Notes under the pieces: generated by a model | Database searches by the model: none | What the model saw: only the letters and a program-made list of their open reading frames with translations | What the model was told of the DNA's origin: nothing | Translations under genes and position numbers: made by a program | Source: Halothermothrix sp. | GTDB taxonomy: Bacteria > Bacillota > Halanaerobiia > DY22613 | Length of the DNA stretch: 64,000 nt | NCBI GenBank assembly: GCA_016841825.1 | Contig: JAENYK010000005.1 | Coordinates: 62,001 to 126,000, forward strand | Direction: 5' to 3' | Shown: one piece after another, positions 45,301 through 53,806 of the stretch | Layout: each line of letters starts with the position of its first letter | How positions within the stretch are numbered: position 1 is the first letter of the stretch

Positions 45301-45330
45301 AAAAAAGAGACTAGCATAGCCTCTTTTTTG
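45301..45330. terminator. Terminator after the tandem helical genes
   Basis: AAAAAAGAGaCTA/TAGcCTCTTTTTT with a short loop, 11 bp after the stop. Confidence 0.8.
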
Positions 45331-45340
45331 TATCAATCAT

Positions 45341-46396
45341 TTACTTAGCGTTTTTTATCAGATCAGAATTCTCTGCCAGGATGTCCCAATACTTTTCCAA
45401 TAATTCCTTTGTCACTTCAGCAGGAGCAGTTATCAATATAGCCCCGATGATTAAATCTTTTGTCACATCTGGATTTCTTTCCAGTGCATTTTTGTAGGTA
45501 CTCCGTAAAGTAGGTAATAGACCATATTGCCTTACTGCACCATGTTGAGCTACAATAAATTGAGGTAAACTTTCGATACCAGTTTCGTATCGCCAATCAA
45601 AGATCGGTTCACTAATTTGTTTCCTCAGCTCTGTCACGATATTTAAAAATCGATTTTCTTCTTTAATAATATTATCTTTCAAATCCCGAGCTTTGCTTTC
45701 TACAGTTTTGTAGAAGCTTTTAACTAGTTGTAGTGTTTCAGTAAGTTCGTTAATTCTTTTATCCAGCTCTTTCTTTTCTTTAGCTCCATTAATTGCTCCA
45801 AAAATTACATCAATTCCCACAGCAGCAAAAATACCAATCCCGGTAGATGCTAAAGTTCCCATAGTAGCACTTTTTACTGCAGTTTCAGTAACACCTTCTG
45901 CCAGAACTTCCCCGGAAGTTTCTGCGGTTGCTTCATCTATTATCTCCATTCCGGCTTCAAAAGTACCTTCACTAATTGATTCTAGTTCAGTTTCTGCTAC
46001 CACTGAACTGCTTCCAGGTAATTTACTCCAAATTGCGTTTTTTGCTACTTTACTTAAATTCGCAAAAACATTAACCAATAACGATGCTGCAACAGCTTCT
46101 GTGATGAAACTCAAGACATCTATCGCAATAATTCCATGAGTTGGCGGTTCTAACTCAGCAATATCTGCCCGAAAATCTTTCAATTCCAGATCAGTCATTT
46201 TAGTTTCGTTAGAAATTAGCACAAGAGTTGCATTCATTGCAAGTAAAGTCTTATAGTCATCAAGATTATCATTTAGGCTTATTATCTCTGATTGAATCAT
46301 ATCCTGGTAGTGTACTGCCTGTTTATGTAAGTCATTTACCTCTTTACGTCGATAATCTAAATCATATATCCAATTATCCCATGGTAACATTCCCAT
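45341..46396 (-). CDS. Tandem helical protein 2 with membrane segment; function unknown
   Basis: 351 residues, paralogue of the next gene (about 36 bp apart). Starts MGMLPWDNWIYDLD; long amphipathic helix/coiled coil at residues 15-60, a hydrophobic patch at 90-120, an acidic Ala-rich stretch (about 130-170), then a Gly/Ala hydrophobic hairpin (MGTLASTGIGIFAAVGIDVI, 175-200) directly followed by a coiled coil (AKEKKELDKRINELTETLQL). No signal peptide. Layout recalls alpha-helical pore-forming toxins (ClyA/HBL/XaxA type) or apolipoprotein-L-like proteins; this is structural analogy only. Confidence 0.55.
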   Translation of the reverse strand: MGMLPWDNWIYDLDYRRKEVNDLHKQAVHYQDMIQSEIISLNDNLDDYKTLLAMNATLVLISNETKMTDLELKDFRADIAELEPPTHGIIAIDVLSFITEAVAASLLVNVFANLSKVAKNAIWSKLPGSSSVVAETELESISEGTFEAGMEIIDEATAETSGEVLAEGVTETAVKSATMGTLASTGIGIFAAVGIDVIFGAINGAKEKKELDKRINELTETLQLVKSFYKTVESKARDLKDNIIKEENRFLNIVTELRKQISEPIFDWRYETGIESLPQFIVAQHGAVRQYGLLPTLRSTYKNALERNPDVTKDLIIGAILITAPAEVTKELLEKYWDILAENSDLIKNAK

Positions 46397-46432
46397 TTGT
46401 TGGCCTCCTTTATTAAATGAAATAAAGTATAA

Positions 46433-47476
46433 TCACCCGTTATTAATATTTTTCATTTCTGTAGAATATGTTGTTAAGATATCCCAATATGCTTTTATCG
46501 TATCGAAAGATATATTAGGATATCTGGTGGAGAATGTAGTAATAAACTGATCTTTGCTAATTTGTGGATTTCTCTCAGCAGCCCATTGATATAAAGTTCT
46601 CATTTTCACCAGTATTCCGTAATAAGCAATTGCATTATCAGAAGCAGTTTTAAAGTCAGCTAAATGCTCCAGGCCACACTGTAGGTTCCAACTAAAATCA
46701 GCTTTCATAATCTTATTCAGATTTTTCATAATATCCAGGAACAATTGTTCTTGAGTAACAATTCCTGTTTTGATCTCATTGAGTTTTTTATCGACAGTTG
46801 CAGAAAATACTGTGAGTTTATCGAGAGCTTTCCTTAGTTTTCTTATCTGTTTCTCCAGTTCTTTTTTCTCTTTAGCTCCATTGATAGCTCCAAAAATAGC
46901 GTCAACTCCTACAGCAGCAATAATACCAATACCAGTTGCTGCCAAAGAGCCAATTGTGGCACTTTCAATTGCGGCTTCTGTTGCACCTTCTGCTACTATT
47001 TCACCTGCTGCTTCACCGGTAACTTCCAAACCTACTTCTACACTACTTTCTACTACAGATTCGACAACACTTTCTTCAATAACCACTCCCCCACCCTCTA
47101 CTTCACTAAACAGGCCATCAACCATTAGTTTTTTCATGTTGGCCAATCCTTTGAGCAGTAAAACTCCTCCAACGCCTTCGGCGATGAAGCTACCTACGTT
47201 AGCTGGAATTGAACCCTTAGGTGGTTCAGGTAATTCCTCAAGTTCAGCATTGAAGTCTTTCCATTTTAAATCAGTCATAGTTATTTCTTTCGAAATTAAT
47301 ATTAGAGCTGAATTATTCAGAATAATTTGTTTATATTGTTTTAAATATTCATTAAAAATAGATATTTCTGAGCGTATCCTATCCTGTCTCTTTTCTGCTT
47401 CATGATGCAATGTCTTTGCCTTATGTTTTAACTTATCAATGTGATAAAACCAATTATCCCAGGGAAGTATAGACAT
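46433..47476 (-). CDS. Tandem helical protein 1 with membrane segment; function unknown
   Basis: 347 residues, same plan as its neighbour: MSILPWDNWFYHIDKLKHKA, coiled coil at 15-60, hydrophobic 95-115, a Val/Glu-rich stretch of repeated VVESVVESSVEVG and AAGEIVAEGATEAA, Gly/Ala hairpin IGSLAATGIGIIAAVGVDAI (about 175-200) and coiled coil KEKKELEKQIRKLRKALDKL. C-terminal halves of the two proteins share RNP-x-(I/V)-(S/T)-KD and a KAYWDIL/EKYWDIL motif. Probably translated from one transcript; a heteromeric pair is plausible. Confidence 0.55.
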   Translation of the reverse strand: MSILPWDNWFYHIDKLKHKAKTLHHEAEKRQDRIRSEISIFNEYLKQYKQIILNNSALILISKEITMTDLKWKDFNAELEELPEPPKGSIPANVGSFIAEGVGGVLLLKGLANMKKLMVDGLFSEVEGGGVVIEESVVESVVESSVEVGLEVTGEAAGEIVAEGATEAAIESATIGSLAATGIGIIAAVGVDAIFGAINGAKEKKELEKQIRKLRKALDKLTVFSATVDKKLNEIKTGIVTQEQLFLDIMKNLNKIMKADFSWNLQCGLEHLADFKTASDNAIAYYGILVKMRTLYQWAAERNPQISKDQFITTFSTRYPNISFDTIKAYWDILTTYSTEMKNINNG

Positions 47477-47749
47477 CTAATAATCACCTCATTTTTAAAT
47501 TTAATTCACTAAATCTGTCAGAATTACTATTGCTGAAATCCTTTCACATTTCAGTCAAACAACCTTATAAAATCCCTCCTTATGTTATTTATTGGGTGTT
47601 TATAAATTTTTATGTTTAAAAAGTTTTTATTTCCCAGAGTATGGATTTATTATACTGTGTCCAACTAAATATAATCTAAATGATAAGCAAAAAAACTAAA
47701 ACTTTTATTTCAAATTTTTAACAGAATTATTCTCCAAATAGCAATGCAT
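47477..47749. other. AT-rich intergenic region upstream of the tandem helical genes
   Basis: About 270 bp, no gene seen. The promoter of the pair should lie here; no clear pair of hexamers was picked out. Confidence 0.3.
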
Positions 47750-47777
47750 AAAAAAATTCCAGGTATAACCCTGGAAT
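47750..47777 (-). terminator. Terminator of the HD-domain gene
   Basis: ATTCCAGG/CCTGGAAT with a 6-nt loop; on the leftward strand a T7 run follows. Confidence 0.85.
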
Positions 47778-47791
47778 TACTCTAACTATGA

Positions 47792-48397
47792 CTATATTTT
47801 TCTGCCAACCTCCTTTGCCATCTGTTGGAAAAATAATCTTTGAAATTGCAGACGTTCCTCACACATTTTACGTGCAGTCGGTGTGTACAGTCCATCAATA
47901 ATTTGTTGATCATATTCCATTATGTTAGAACACATGTCTTTTTCAATCTCAGCAGAGTATTTATAAAAAGGTATATCTCTACTCGTGCCATCTGCGAATA
48001 GACGGGCCAGTCCAATAGCTCCAAAAGCATCTACTTTATCAGCGTCATACAAGATCTTAGCTTCCAGAGATTCACAATAAACCCCCGCTTTTTTACTATG
48101 TGCTGCAATCGCCCGAGTGACTTCTGTAATTATATCTTCTGGATAGTCAAACTCGTGCAAGATCTCTTCTGCCAGTTCAGCACCAACTATAGCATGACTT
48201 CTATCACTCTCTTTAACAGATCGCCCAATATCATGTAAAAGAGCTGCCAGATAAATGATCTCCTGATTACCTCCCTCGATTTCGGCAATATACTGTGCCA
48301 ACTCCATTACACGCAGAGTATGGGAAAAATCGTGACACGGGTCTGGAGGAGTTAACCTTAATGCTTGTTTTTCTAACTGTAGATTTCTCATATACAT
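47792..48397 (-). CDS. HD-domain phosphohydrolase
   Basis: 201 residues. Metal-binding HD motif set: HDFSHTLRVM, LLHDIGRSVK, SHAIVGAELAEEIL, AIAAHSK and YDADKVDAFGAIGL. Similar to the YedJ/YpgQ type of small HD hydrolases; likely acts on nucleotides or other phosphorylated metabolites. Substrate not assignable. Confidence 0.85.
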   Translation of the reverse strand: MYMRNLQLEKQALRLTPPDPCHDFSHTLRVMELAQYIAEIEGGNQEIIYLAALLHDIGRSVKESDRSHAIVGAELAEEILHEFDYPEDIITEVTRAIAAHSKKAGVYCESLEAKILYDADKVDAFGAIGLARLFADGTSRDIPFYKYSAEIEKDMCSNIMEYDQQIIDGLYTPTARKMCEERLQFQRLFFQQMAKEVGRKI

Positions 48398-48429
48398 AGT
48401 AAACCTCCCTGAATAATTCTTAAAGCTTC

Positions 48430-48481
48430 TAAAAGCAAGCTGTTAGCCTGGGTTCAACGATTTCTGAAGGGAACTTGTACT
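48430..48481 (+). repeat. Repeat family B fragment joined to family A copy 3
   Basis: AAAAGCAAGCTGTTAGCCTG and AACGATTTCTGAAGG match the 5' part of family B; family A begins within a few bases. Confidence 0.55.
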
Positions 48482-48483
48482 CT

Positions 48484-48599
48484 TATATCTAAGTTCTATG
48501 ATTACCACTTCTATAAGTGGGAGCTGCTTTATTCTACTTCAGGTGGGGTTGAATCCCCATCTGAAGCCCCAAAGTTCAGCTTTAACTGAACGAGTTCAC
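48484..48599 (+). repeat. Repeat family A, copy 3
   Basis: Best-conserved copy: CCACTTCTATAAGTGG hairpin, CTTCAGGTGGGG...CCCCATCTGAAG hairpin, GTTCAGCTTTAACTGAAC hairpin, end GAGTTCAC. It overlaps the 3' end of the convergent fusion gene, supplying its last codons and stop. Confidence 0.8.
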
Positions 48600-50126
48600 T
48601 TTTACCGCTTCCACAATCCATGTAGGTGATTCAGGTGTCCAGGTTTCCATCTTGTAGCTCCCATATTCTTTGCGCAAAATATATCCTGCTTCTTCTAACA
48701 TTTCCCGGAGAGCTTTTCTATCAAATAGTTGCATCTGAAAAGAATGGGCAAATTGTTCAATCTCTTCTCCCCTTTGCATGAAGATCTCCTGGGTAATGGT
48801 GATCAGGCATTTTTCCGCATCAAAGTCAGACTTGCCTTTTTTCCAAATCTTTATATCGGGATCCGAAGCCTGGCTAAGGGGTTCAAATATTCTCCAGGGA
48901 CTAGACCAGGATCTGGATGCGGGATACCATAATTCCAGAGCCAGAGCTCCTCCTGAACGTAAATTATTAGCGATATTCCTGAAAACATCCCGACGCTCTG
49001 CTGGAGTCAAAAAATGATGAAAACTGGATGTTCCAATAAAAGCGAAATCATATTGTCTATCAGGAATATCCAATGAACGGAGATCAGCCTGGATAAAATT
49101 CAGAGCAGTAATATCGCCATACCTACGTTTACCTTCTTTGATCATCTCTTTTTCAATATCCAGAGCAGTCACATTAAAATCTCGTCGGGCTAGAGCAGCG
49201 GCCATATCTCCTGTAGCTGACATAGCAGCGAGGATTGAGTTTCCATATGGTTTTGCGATATATGCCCAGAACTCCTCCTCTTCTTTTCGATTGCCCGAAA
49301 ACAATCCCCAGATCTCTGCATGTTTTGCATAATTTGCACTAGTCATTCTCTTAACCTCCTCAATGTTAACAGCCACTAATTTATGCATATTTATTTGATT
49401 TAACATATAATTAGCAAAATTTATTAAGTGTTCTCCACTATACTGTATTGTTTCTAACTTATCCAGATAGACATTAACGGCATCATCGATAAGTTGTAGA
49501 TAAACTGCTGGAAGTGATTCTTTCCCCCAGTTACCACCTTCTAGCTTTGAACAAATGATGTTTTCTTTGAGGAAATATAATACTCTACATAAGTTCAGAA
49601 TAATGTACACAGGATCTTTTAATATATCCTGGACAGCATTCTCAATGTCATAAATAATAGAATCAATATAAGCTTTTCGCGGTACCTCCTTAAAAACTGA
49701 TTCTATTTTTTTACCATATAAGCAAATACCTCTACGCTTAATAACCATCATATGTGCTGCTAAGTCATAATCAGAGGTCCCACCACAGATATAATTCCCA
49801 TCAGATACATATTTATCTTTAAGCGAGTCTGAATAATGTAGTTCAAAGGGGGTTGGATATAGAAATTCGTGTGTATATTTTTCTAAAATTATGCTCATCT
49901 CTATACCTTTCTTTGGTAAATTATCCAAAGCTAATAATACTGAAATGAGTTGTTTTTTTGTTAGTCGATCAAGAGGTTCTTTTACGACAACCAGAAAGTC
50001 AATATCACTTGAATCGGTGTAACATCCCATGGCTAAAGACCCATGTAGGTATATACCGACTAGCTTAGAACTTAAAATTTTTGTGTACTTTTCAATAATT
50101 ATCGCTAATATTTGAAAAGGATTCAT
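48582..50126 (-). CDS. Fusion of nucleotidyltransferase (aminoglycoside adenylyltransferase-like) and SAM methyltransferase
   Basis: 514 residues. Residues 1-245 resemble AadA/ANT(9)-type adenylyltransferases: GIYLHGSLAMGCYTDSSDID is the GSx10DxD nucleotidyltransferase motif, followed by a helical DUF4111-like domain. Residues about 255-514 form a class I methyltransferase (MSATGDMAAALARRDFNVTA with motif I, then LDIEKEM; LNFIQADLRSLDIPDRQYDF; GGALALELWYP). The junction contains GAGGAGG 8 bp before an in-frame ATG at 49346, so the methyltransferase could also be made alone. Last residues come from repeat A copy 3. Antibiotic modification is possible but unproven. Confidence 0.75.
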   Translation of the reverse strand: MNPFQILAIIIEKYTKILSSKLVGIYLHGSLAMGCYTDSSDIDFLVVVKEPLDRLTKKQLISVLLALDNLPKKGIEMSIILEKYTHEFLYPTPFELHYSDSLKDKYVSDGNYICGGTSDYDLAAHMMVIKRRGICLYGKKIESVFKEVPRKAYIDSIIYDIENAVQDILKDPVYIILNLCRVLYFLKENIICSKLEGGNWGKESLPAVYLQLIDDAVNVYLDKLETIQYSGEHLINFANYMLNQINMHKLVAVNIEEVKRMTSANYAKHAEIWGLFSGNRKEEEEFWAYIAKPYGNSILAAMSATGDMAAALARRDFNVTALDIEKEMIKEGKRRYGDITALNFIQADLRSLDIPDRQYDFAFIGTSSFHHFLTPAERRDVFRNIANNLRSGGALALELWYPASRSWSSPWRIFEPLSQASDPDIKIWKKGKSDFDAEKCLITITQEIFMQRGEEIEQFAHSFQMQLFDRKALREMLEEAGYILRKEYGSYKMETWTPESPTWIVEAVKVNSFS

Positions 50127-50228
50127 AGTATCACTCTTCTTTATACTTACAGATTTAATGTCTCTAGTTCAATTAAAATTATTTCTCCATTGATCTAGTT
50201 CTCACCTTCTCTAATTCCAAATTCTACT
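50127..50228. other. Short spacer upstream of the fusion gene
   Basis: Holds the leftward start region of the fusion gene; no distinct promoter was recognised before repeat A copy 4. Confidence 0.3.
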
Positions 50229-50345
50229 CTATATCTAAGTTATATGACTCCCACTTCTATAAGTGTGAACTGCCTTGTTCCACTTCATGTGGGATTGAAT
50301 TCCCATCTGAAGCCCCGAGGTTCAGCATTAGCTGAACGAGTTCAC
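50229..50345 (+). repeat. Repeat family A, copy 4
   Basis: Same three hairpins. In the central stem TGGGA pairs with TCCCA where copy 3 has TGGGG with CCCCA, a compensatory change. Ends GAGTTCAC. Confidence 0.8.
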
Positions 50346-50571
50346 TCTGTTTTGCTCTTTTTCTAGTAGAGAGAAAAGTTTCAATAATAGGTGTAGTTTG
50401 TGTCATGGAAGAATATGTGCAAAAGGAACTAAAAAACAACTTCCTGAGCTTAACATTCGGGAAAAGCTACCACTCCGTAATTTAGAAGTTGTCGTTAAAA
50501 GAATATCCGCTTTCTACGGCGGTCAGTAAATTCAAAGCAGTCTATTATAGACTGCTTTGAATTGATGACTT
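50346..50571. other. Spacer with inverted repeat downstream of the LUD gene
   Basis: A short plus-strand frame reads HGRICAKGTKKQLPELNIRE and ends KRISAFYGGQ; it may be a relic of a mobile gene but was not recognised. AATTCAAAGCAGTCTA/TAGACTGCTTTGAATT at 50529-50563 is a perfect 16-bp stem that could terminate the LUD gene, although it lacks a clear T-run. Confidence 0.45.
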
Positions 50572-51108
50572 TTAATATCCAAGTTTCTGATTGACAATTA
50601 TTACTTTTATTCTGTCTTTAATAAATTGCCCCGTAATCAAAACAAAATCATTACAAATTCTCTCTTTATGATTGCAGTCTATACAACGGTTCAACGAAAC
50701 GCAGGGAGTAGATTTTCCTAATCGTTTTGCATCCAATGGAGCTGCAATTTGTCTAACCCTTTTTATAGCGCAGTCCACATCTGTTGTTATTTTATTTCTC
50801 CCTACCACAATAATAACTTGTTTCGGACCATACAGAATTGGAGCTACACGGCTTCCATTTCCGTCAATGTTAAATATTTTTCCATCTAAGGTTATAGCAT
50901 TTGCTCCTGTAATGAACGTGTCAACAGTAAAATTCTTCAAATACAGTTTCTGCTTTTCTTCACGGGACAAGGAAGGATTGAACTTATCAAGAAAGATAAT
51001 CTCTCTTTCTCTCAGGTACTCAAAAACTCCCATTTGTTCAAGAGTAACAGAATCTCCACATCCAACTGATGTACCATCTTTAATTAAGTGAAGCAAAAGA
51101 TCCAACAA
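50572..51108 (-). pseudogene. LUD-domain (LutC/DUF162-like) protein, N-terminally shortened
   Basis: 178 residues. DGTSVGCGDSVTLEQMGVFE, NAITLDGKIFNIDGNGSRVA, GPKQVIIVVGRNKI and CIDCNHKERICNDF are typical of the LUD family, which normally has about 30 more N-terminal residues. Here the frame opens only at a TTG with no binding site, right after a stop, beside a segment that looks inserted (51113-51420). Probably a truncated relic; a functional short form cannot be excluded. Confidence 0.6.
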
Positions 51109-51112
51109 TTTA

Positions 51113-51420
51113 TATCAAATAAGCAGTAAGGTACCAATAAAAAACCGCTGTATTAGTACTGTTGTGGAAGGTATATTACAGGGGTCTACTAAGCGGCAGC
51201 AATGTGACTGTGGCTACAGTCACATTGCTGCTTGTTGGGGAGTCTCCCCAAACCTTGTCACTTCAGGCCAAATTGACCCGAAGTCACTTTTCCAGCGGTA
51301 CAAATTTCAGCAAATTCGCCAATTCTCGGTTTATCGCTGTATTCAACCCAGCCGAAGCCGGACACCCAGATTACCAACCAGGATCGTGATTTTATTCCTG
51401 GACTCGTACTCTAAACAATA
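51113..51420. other. Palindrome-bearing, foreign-looking insertion segment
   Basis: Less AT-rich than its surroundings. Contains GCAGCAATGTGACTGT/ACAGTCACATTGCTGC (51196-51231, 16-bp perfect arms, 4-nt loop) and the nearby GGGGAGTCTCCCC. No coding family recognised in the overlapping plus-strand frames. Possibly a mobile-element end. Confidence 0.45.
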
Positions 51421-51439
51421 TAGCACATTAGGCAAATGC

Positions 51440-52243
51440 TTAATTTATAAGCTGTTTTAAAAAGTGATTTATATGTACGTTTACTTCATCTGGATTGTCT
51501 TGATTTGAATTATGGCCCGCATTTGATATCATATGAAATGTGCAGTTTGGCTCTGAATCTGACCATGGTTTTGCGATCTTACGGATATTTCCAGTCGTAT
51601 CGTTGTCACCGCATAGCAACATAAATGGAACTCTAATTTTATAAGAGGCATCCTCATGTAAGCATTTTGTAACTTCAATTAGTACATCAACCAAAGCTTC
51701 CTTTCCAATCTTAAAAAAGCACTCTGCAACATATTCTTTTACTTCCTGTCTTAGACCGCATGCATCTGCGCTCTGTTTGACCAGTGTCTTCCATGGATAG
51801 AGCATAAACATTGGTTTAGTAAAAGAGAGCATAAGGTTTTCCATTCGGCTCAATTTTGCTGTATTATTCGTACAATCTATCAATACAAGACCAAAAACTT
51901 TTTCCGGATAATAGTATGCAATATCCTGAGCAAGATTGCCACCCATGGATTGTCCGATAAACACTGCTTTGGAGATTTTTTCTGTTTCCATTATTTTAAG
52001 CAAATCATCCATCAACTGCTTCATTGAAAACATCCCTGTATTAGGAACAGATTTTCCGTGTGAACGGGCATCCCACATGAGTATATTACACTCTTTAGGC
52101 ACTATTTTTACTTGTTCATCAAACATTCTGTGGTCAACTCCCGCACCATGCAAGAAAATGACCCATTTATCCGCATTTTCTTTTATTTCTATGCGATAGT
52201 AAATAGAACAACCCAAATATTCTAGCGTCTTATTTTTAAACAT
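51440..52243 (-). CDS. Alpha/beta hydrolase
   Basis: 267 residues. Oxyanion segment IFLHGAGVDHRMFDEQ, nucleophile elbow GQSMGGN, acid in LLCGDNDTTG and catalytic His in ISNAGHNSNQDNPDE: a complete triad. Start at ATG 52243 behind AAGGAGATAAGG; it overlaps the regulator's stop by 8 bp. Substrate unknown. Co-transcribed with the GbsR-type regulator. Confidence 0.85.
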   Translation of the reverse strand: MFKNKTLEYLGCSIYYRIEIKENADKWVIFLHGAGVDHRMFDEQVKIVPKECNILMWDARSHGKSVPNTGMFSMKQLMDDLLKIMETEKISKAVFIGQSMGGNLAQDIAYYYPEKVFGLVLIDCTNNTAKLSRMENLMLSFTKPMFMLYPWKTLVKQSADACGLRQEVKEYVAECFFKIGKEALVDVLIEVTKCLHEDASYKIRVPFMLLCGDNDTTGNIRKIAKPWSDSEPNCTFHMISNAGHNSNQDNPDEVNVHINHFLKQLIN

Positions 52244-52700
52244 TATCCTTATCTCCTTTTTTCCATTTGTCAAGTGCTTTTTCATGAATAGAGTACATTA
52301 ACTGGCACCATTCCCTCATTTCGTTCACAGAAGAATTGTCCGTACTCAGAGAGTCAGTGTCCAAAATATTCATTAACGAACGGAATCCATTTATTCTTGT
52401 TATCAATGCGTTTTCCCATGCAGATTTCGCCATGACATAAAAATCAGTTCTTCCTTGCTGTACCATTTTTTTCTCGATAAAGCCATAGTTTAGCAAAAGT
52501 CGTAGATTTGTAGACACACTGGCTCTGCTTACACCTAATGCAGATGAAATATTCTTAGCTGAAGTAGGGCTATCAAGTAAAAGAAGATAGCCTAATATCC
52601 TTCCTCCGATTTTTGGTATTCCATAGCTTTCATAGTAAAAGCCCAATTTATCAATAAAATCTTTTTTATCTCTGTTTAATACAAATTCATTATTTTTCAA
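52236..52700 (-). CDS. GbsR/MarR-type transcriptional regulator
   Basis: 154 residues. Winged HTH: FYESYGIPKIGGRILGYLLL, then SAKNISSALGVSRASVSTNL and FIEKKMVQQGRTDFYVM, as in the GbsR family. GGAGGTGG-type site before the ATG. Likely controls its own operon with the alpha/beta hydrolase. Confidence 0.8.
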   Translation of the reverse strand: MKNNEFVLNRDKKDFIDKLGFYYESYGIPKIGGRILGYLLLLDSPTSAKNISSALGVSRASVSTNLRLLLNYGFIEKKMVQQGRTDFYVMAKSAWENALITRINGFRSLMNILDTDSLSTDNSSVNEMREWCQLMYSIHEKALDKWKKGDKDNV

Positions 52701-52807
52701 CTTTCCACCTCCTCTATAAAGATTATATTATTTTCAACAGTTTTAGTCAATACTGAATTTTATAAAACAACACACTATCATCTCTACCAGTAAAACTTAG
52801 CTCTGAA

Positions 52808-53014
52808 TTAACAAGGAGTCACATCATCACCTGTAATTTCTATGTTTTGATACAACTCCTCGTTTCTCCACTCCGTCCTGCTCAGAATGACGTTGTTCTT
52901 GAAAACGATGTCTAGTGGCTTGATGTCCTTTGCCGTTTCCCACTGGACGAAACCGTACTCCACGTCCTTTTTGAATTTCTTAATGTCTCCCTGATGAAGT
53001 TGACTTTCGTACAA
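52808..53014 (-). pseudogene. Orphan gene fragment with unusual codon use
   Basis: 68 codons ending ELYQNIEITGDDVTPC, opening at a TTG straight after a stop and without a binding site. Codons are strongly G/C-ending (GAC, AAG, GTC, TTC, GAG), unlike every neighbour, which points to transferred DNA. Family not recognised (WETAKDIKPLDIVFKNNVIL is the clearest stretch). Confidence 0.45.
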
Positions 53015-53029
53015 TTAGAAGGCACGTCT

Positions 53030-53398
53030 GGAATTCATGTCAAGAAGAGGCTCAAGAATTTGTAAACACTGAAAAGGGAAAAAATATTTACAACATAAAG
53101 AAAAGAAAAAGTAGAGCGAAGTTTTGCAGATAGCAAAAATCTGCATGGACTTCGCTACTGCCGTTTACGTGGAAAGAAAAACGTTGAAGAACAATGCCTC
53201 TTAACAGGGGCAGTTCAGAACATGAAAAAGATAGAAGGGTCTTCGAATGAAGAAATTGGCCTACTAATACACCTATCATTAAGTGAAAAACACAAACATT
53301 TTTATTTAATCGATAGATCGACCTTCTCTTCTCCAATTGTGTTTGGAAAAAAGAGGGTTTCTCAACAATCTGAAGAAAACTACCTGAAAGTCAGGTAG
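53030..53398 (+). pseudogene. 3' remnant of an IS1182-family transposase
   Basis: The translation, with one frameshift near 53105, reads EEAQEFVNTEKGKNIYNI then [20 protein letters not shown] and [17 protein letters not shown], the hallmark C-terminus of IS1182/DDE transposases. The rest of the element is absent. TTTCTCAACAATCTG at about 53358-53372 resembles such elements' terminal sequence. Confidence 0.8.
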
Positions 53399-53403
53399 TT
53401 TTC
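53375..53403 (+). terminator. Hairpin at the end of the IS remnant
   Basis: GAAAACTACCTG/CAGGTAGTTTTC with a 5-nt loop. Confidence 0.7.
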
Positions 53404-53440
53404 TCATGGCTCTTTGAATTCAATACTTTTGAGAAGGGTT

Positions 53441-53592
53441 AAAGTCGCATTAACAGCAAGTGTTAATGCCTGGTTTTAACGACTTTAGAAGGAGATTTTT
53501 TATCTCCGCTGAAGTAAACACTGTCCATATAGTTATATTTCCATCTAAAGATGCCGGGAGATTTTCCTTCTGATATGTCGTTAAATGTATTA
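53441..53592 (+). repeat. Repeat family B copy (longest)
   Basis: GTCGCATTAACAGCAAGTG, AACGACTTTAGAAGGAGA, GAAGTAAACACTGTCCATAT and CCGGGAGATTTTCC in order; overlaps both the 44.4-kb copy and the 35.4-kb fragment. Confidence 0.7.
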
Positions 53593-53806
53593 CATCATCT
53601 GCGGTATATTTATATTATCATACTTATATAACAGATAAATATCAATAAGATTGACATTATGTTAAAAAAACTATTCAAAGACATTCAAAACCCTTTCTCT
53701 TTATTTCGTAACTTTTATAAAGATTAGAAATAGTTTTATTATATCAGGAAATATCTATGGAGATAGCGAGATAGGCTAGCCAATATCACTCTTTTACTAT
53801 AACTAA

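Noticed and set aside
46770-47405. 211-codon plus-strand ORF rich in Ser/Pro/Ala
   Set aside because: Opposite strand of the tandem helical gene at 46433-47476; its paralogue supports the minus-strand reading.
50257-50439. 60-codon minus-strand ORF
   Set aside because: Lies across repeat A copy 4 and has no binding site.
53088-53336. 82-codon minus-strand ORF
   Set aside because: Antisense of the IS1182 transposase remnant, whose plus-strand motifs are clear.
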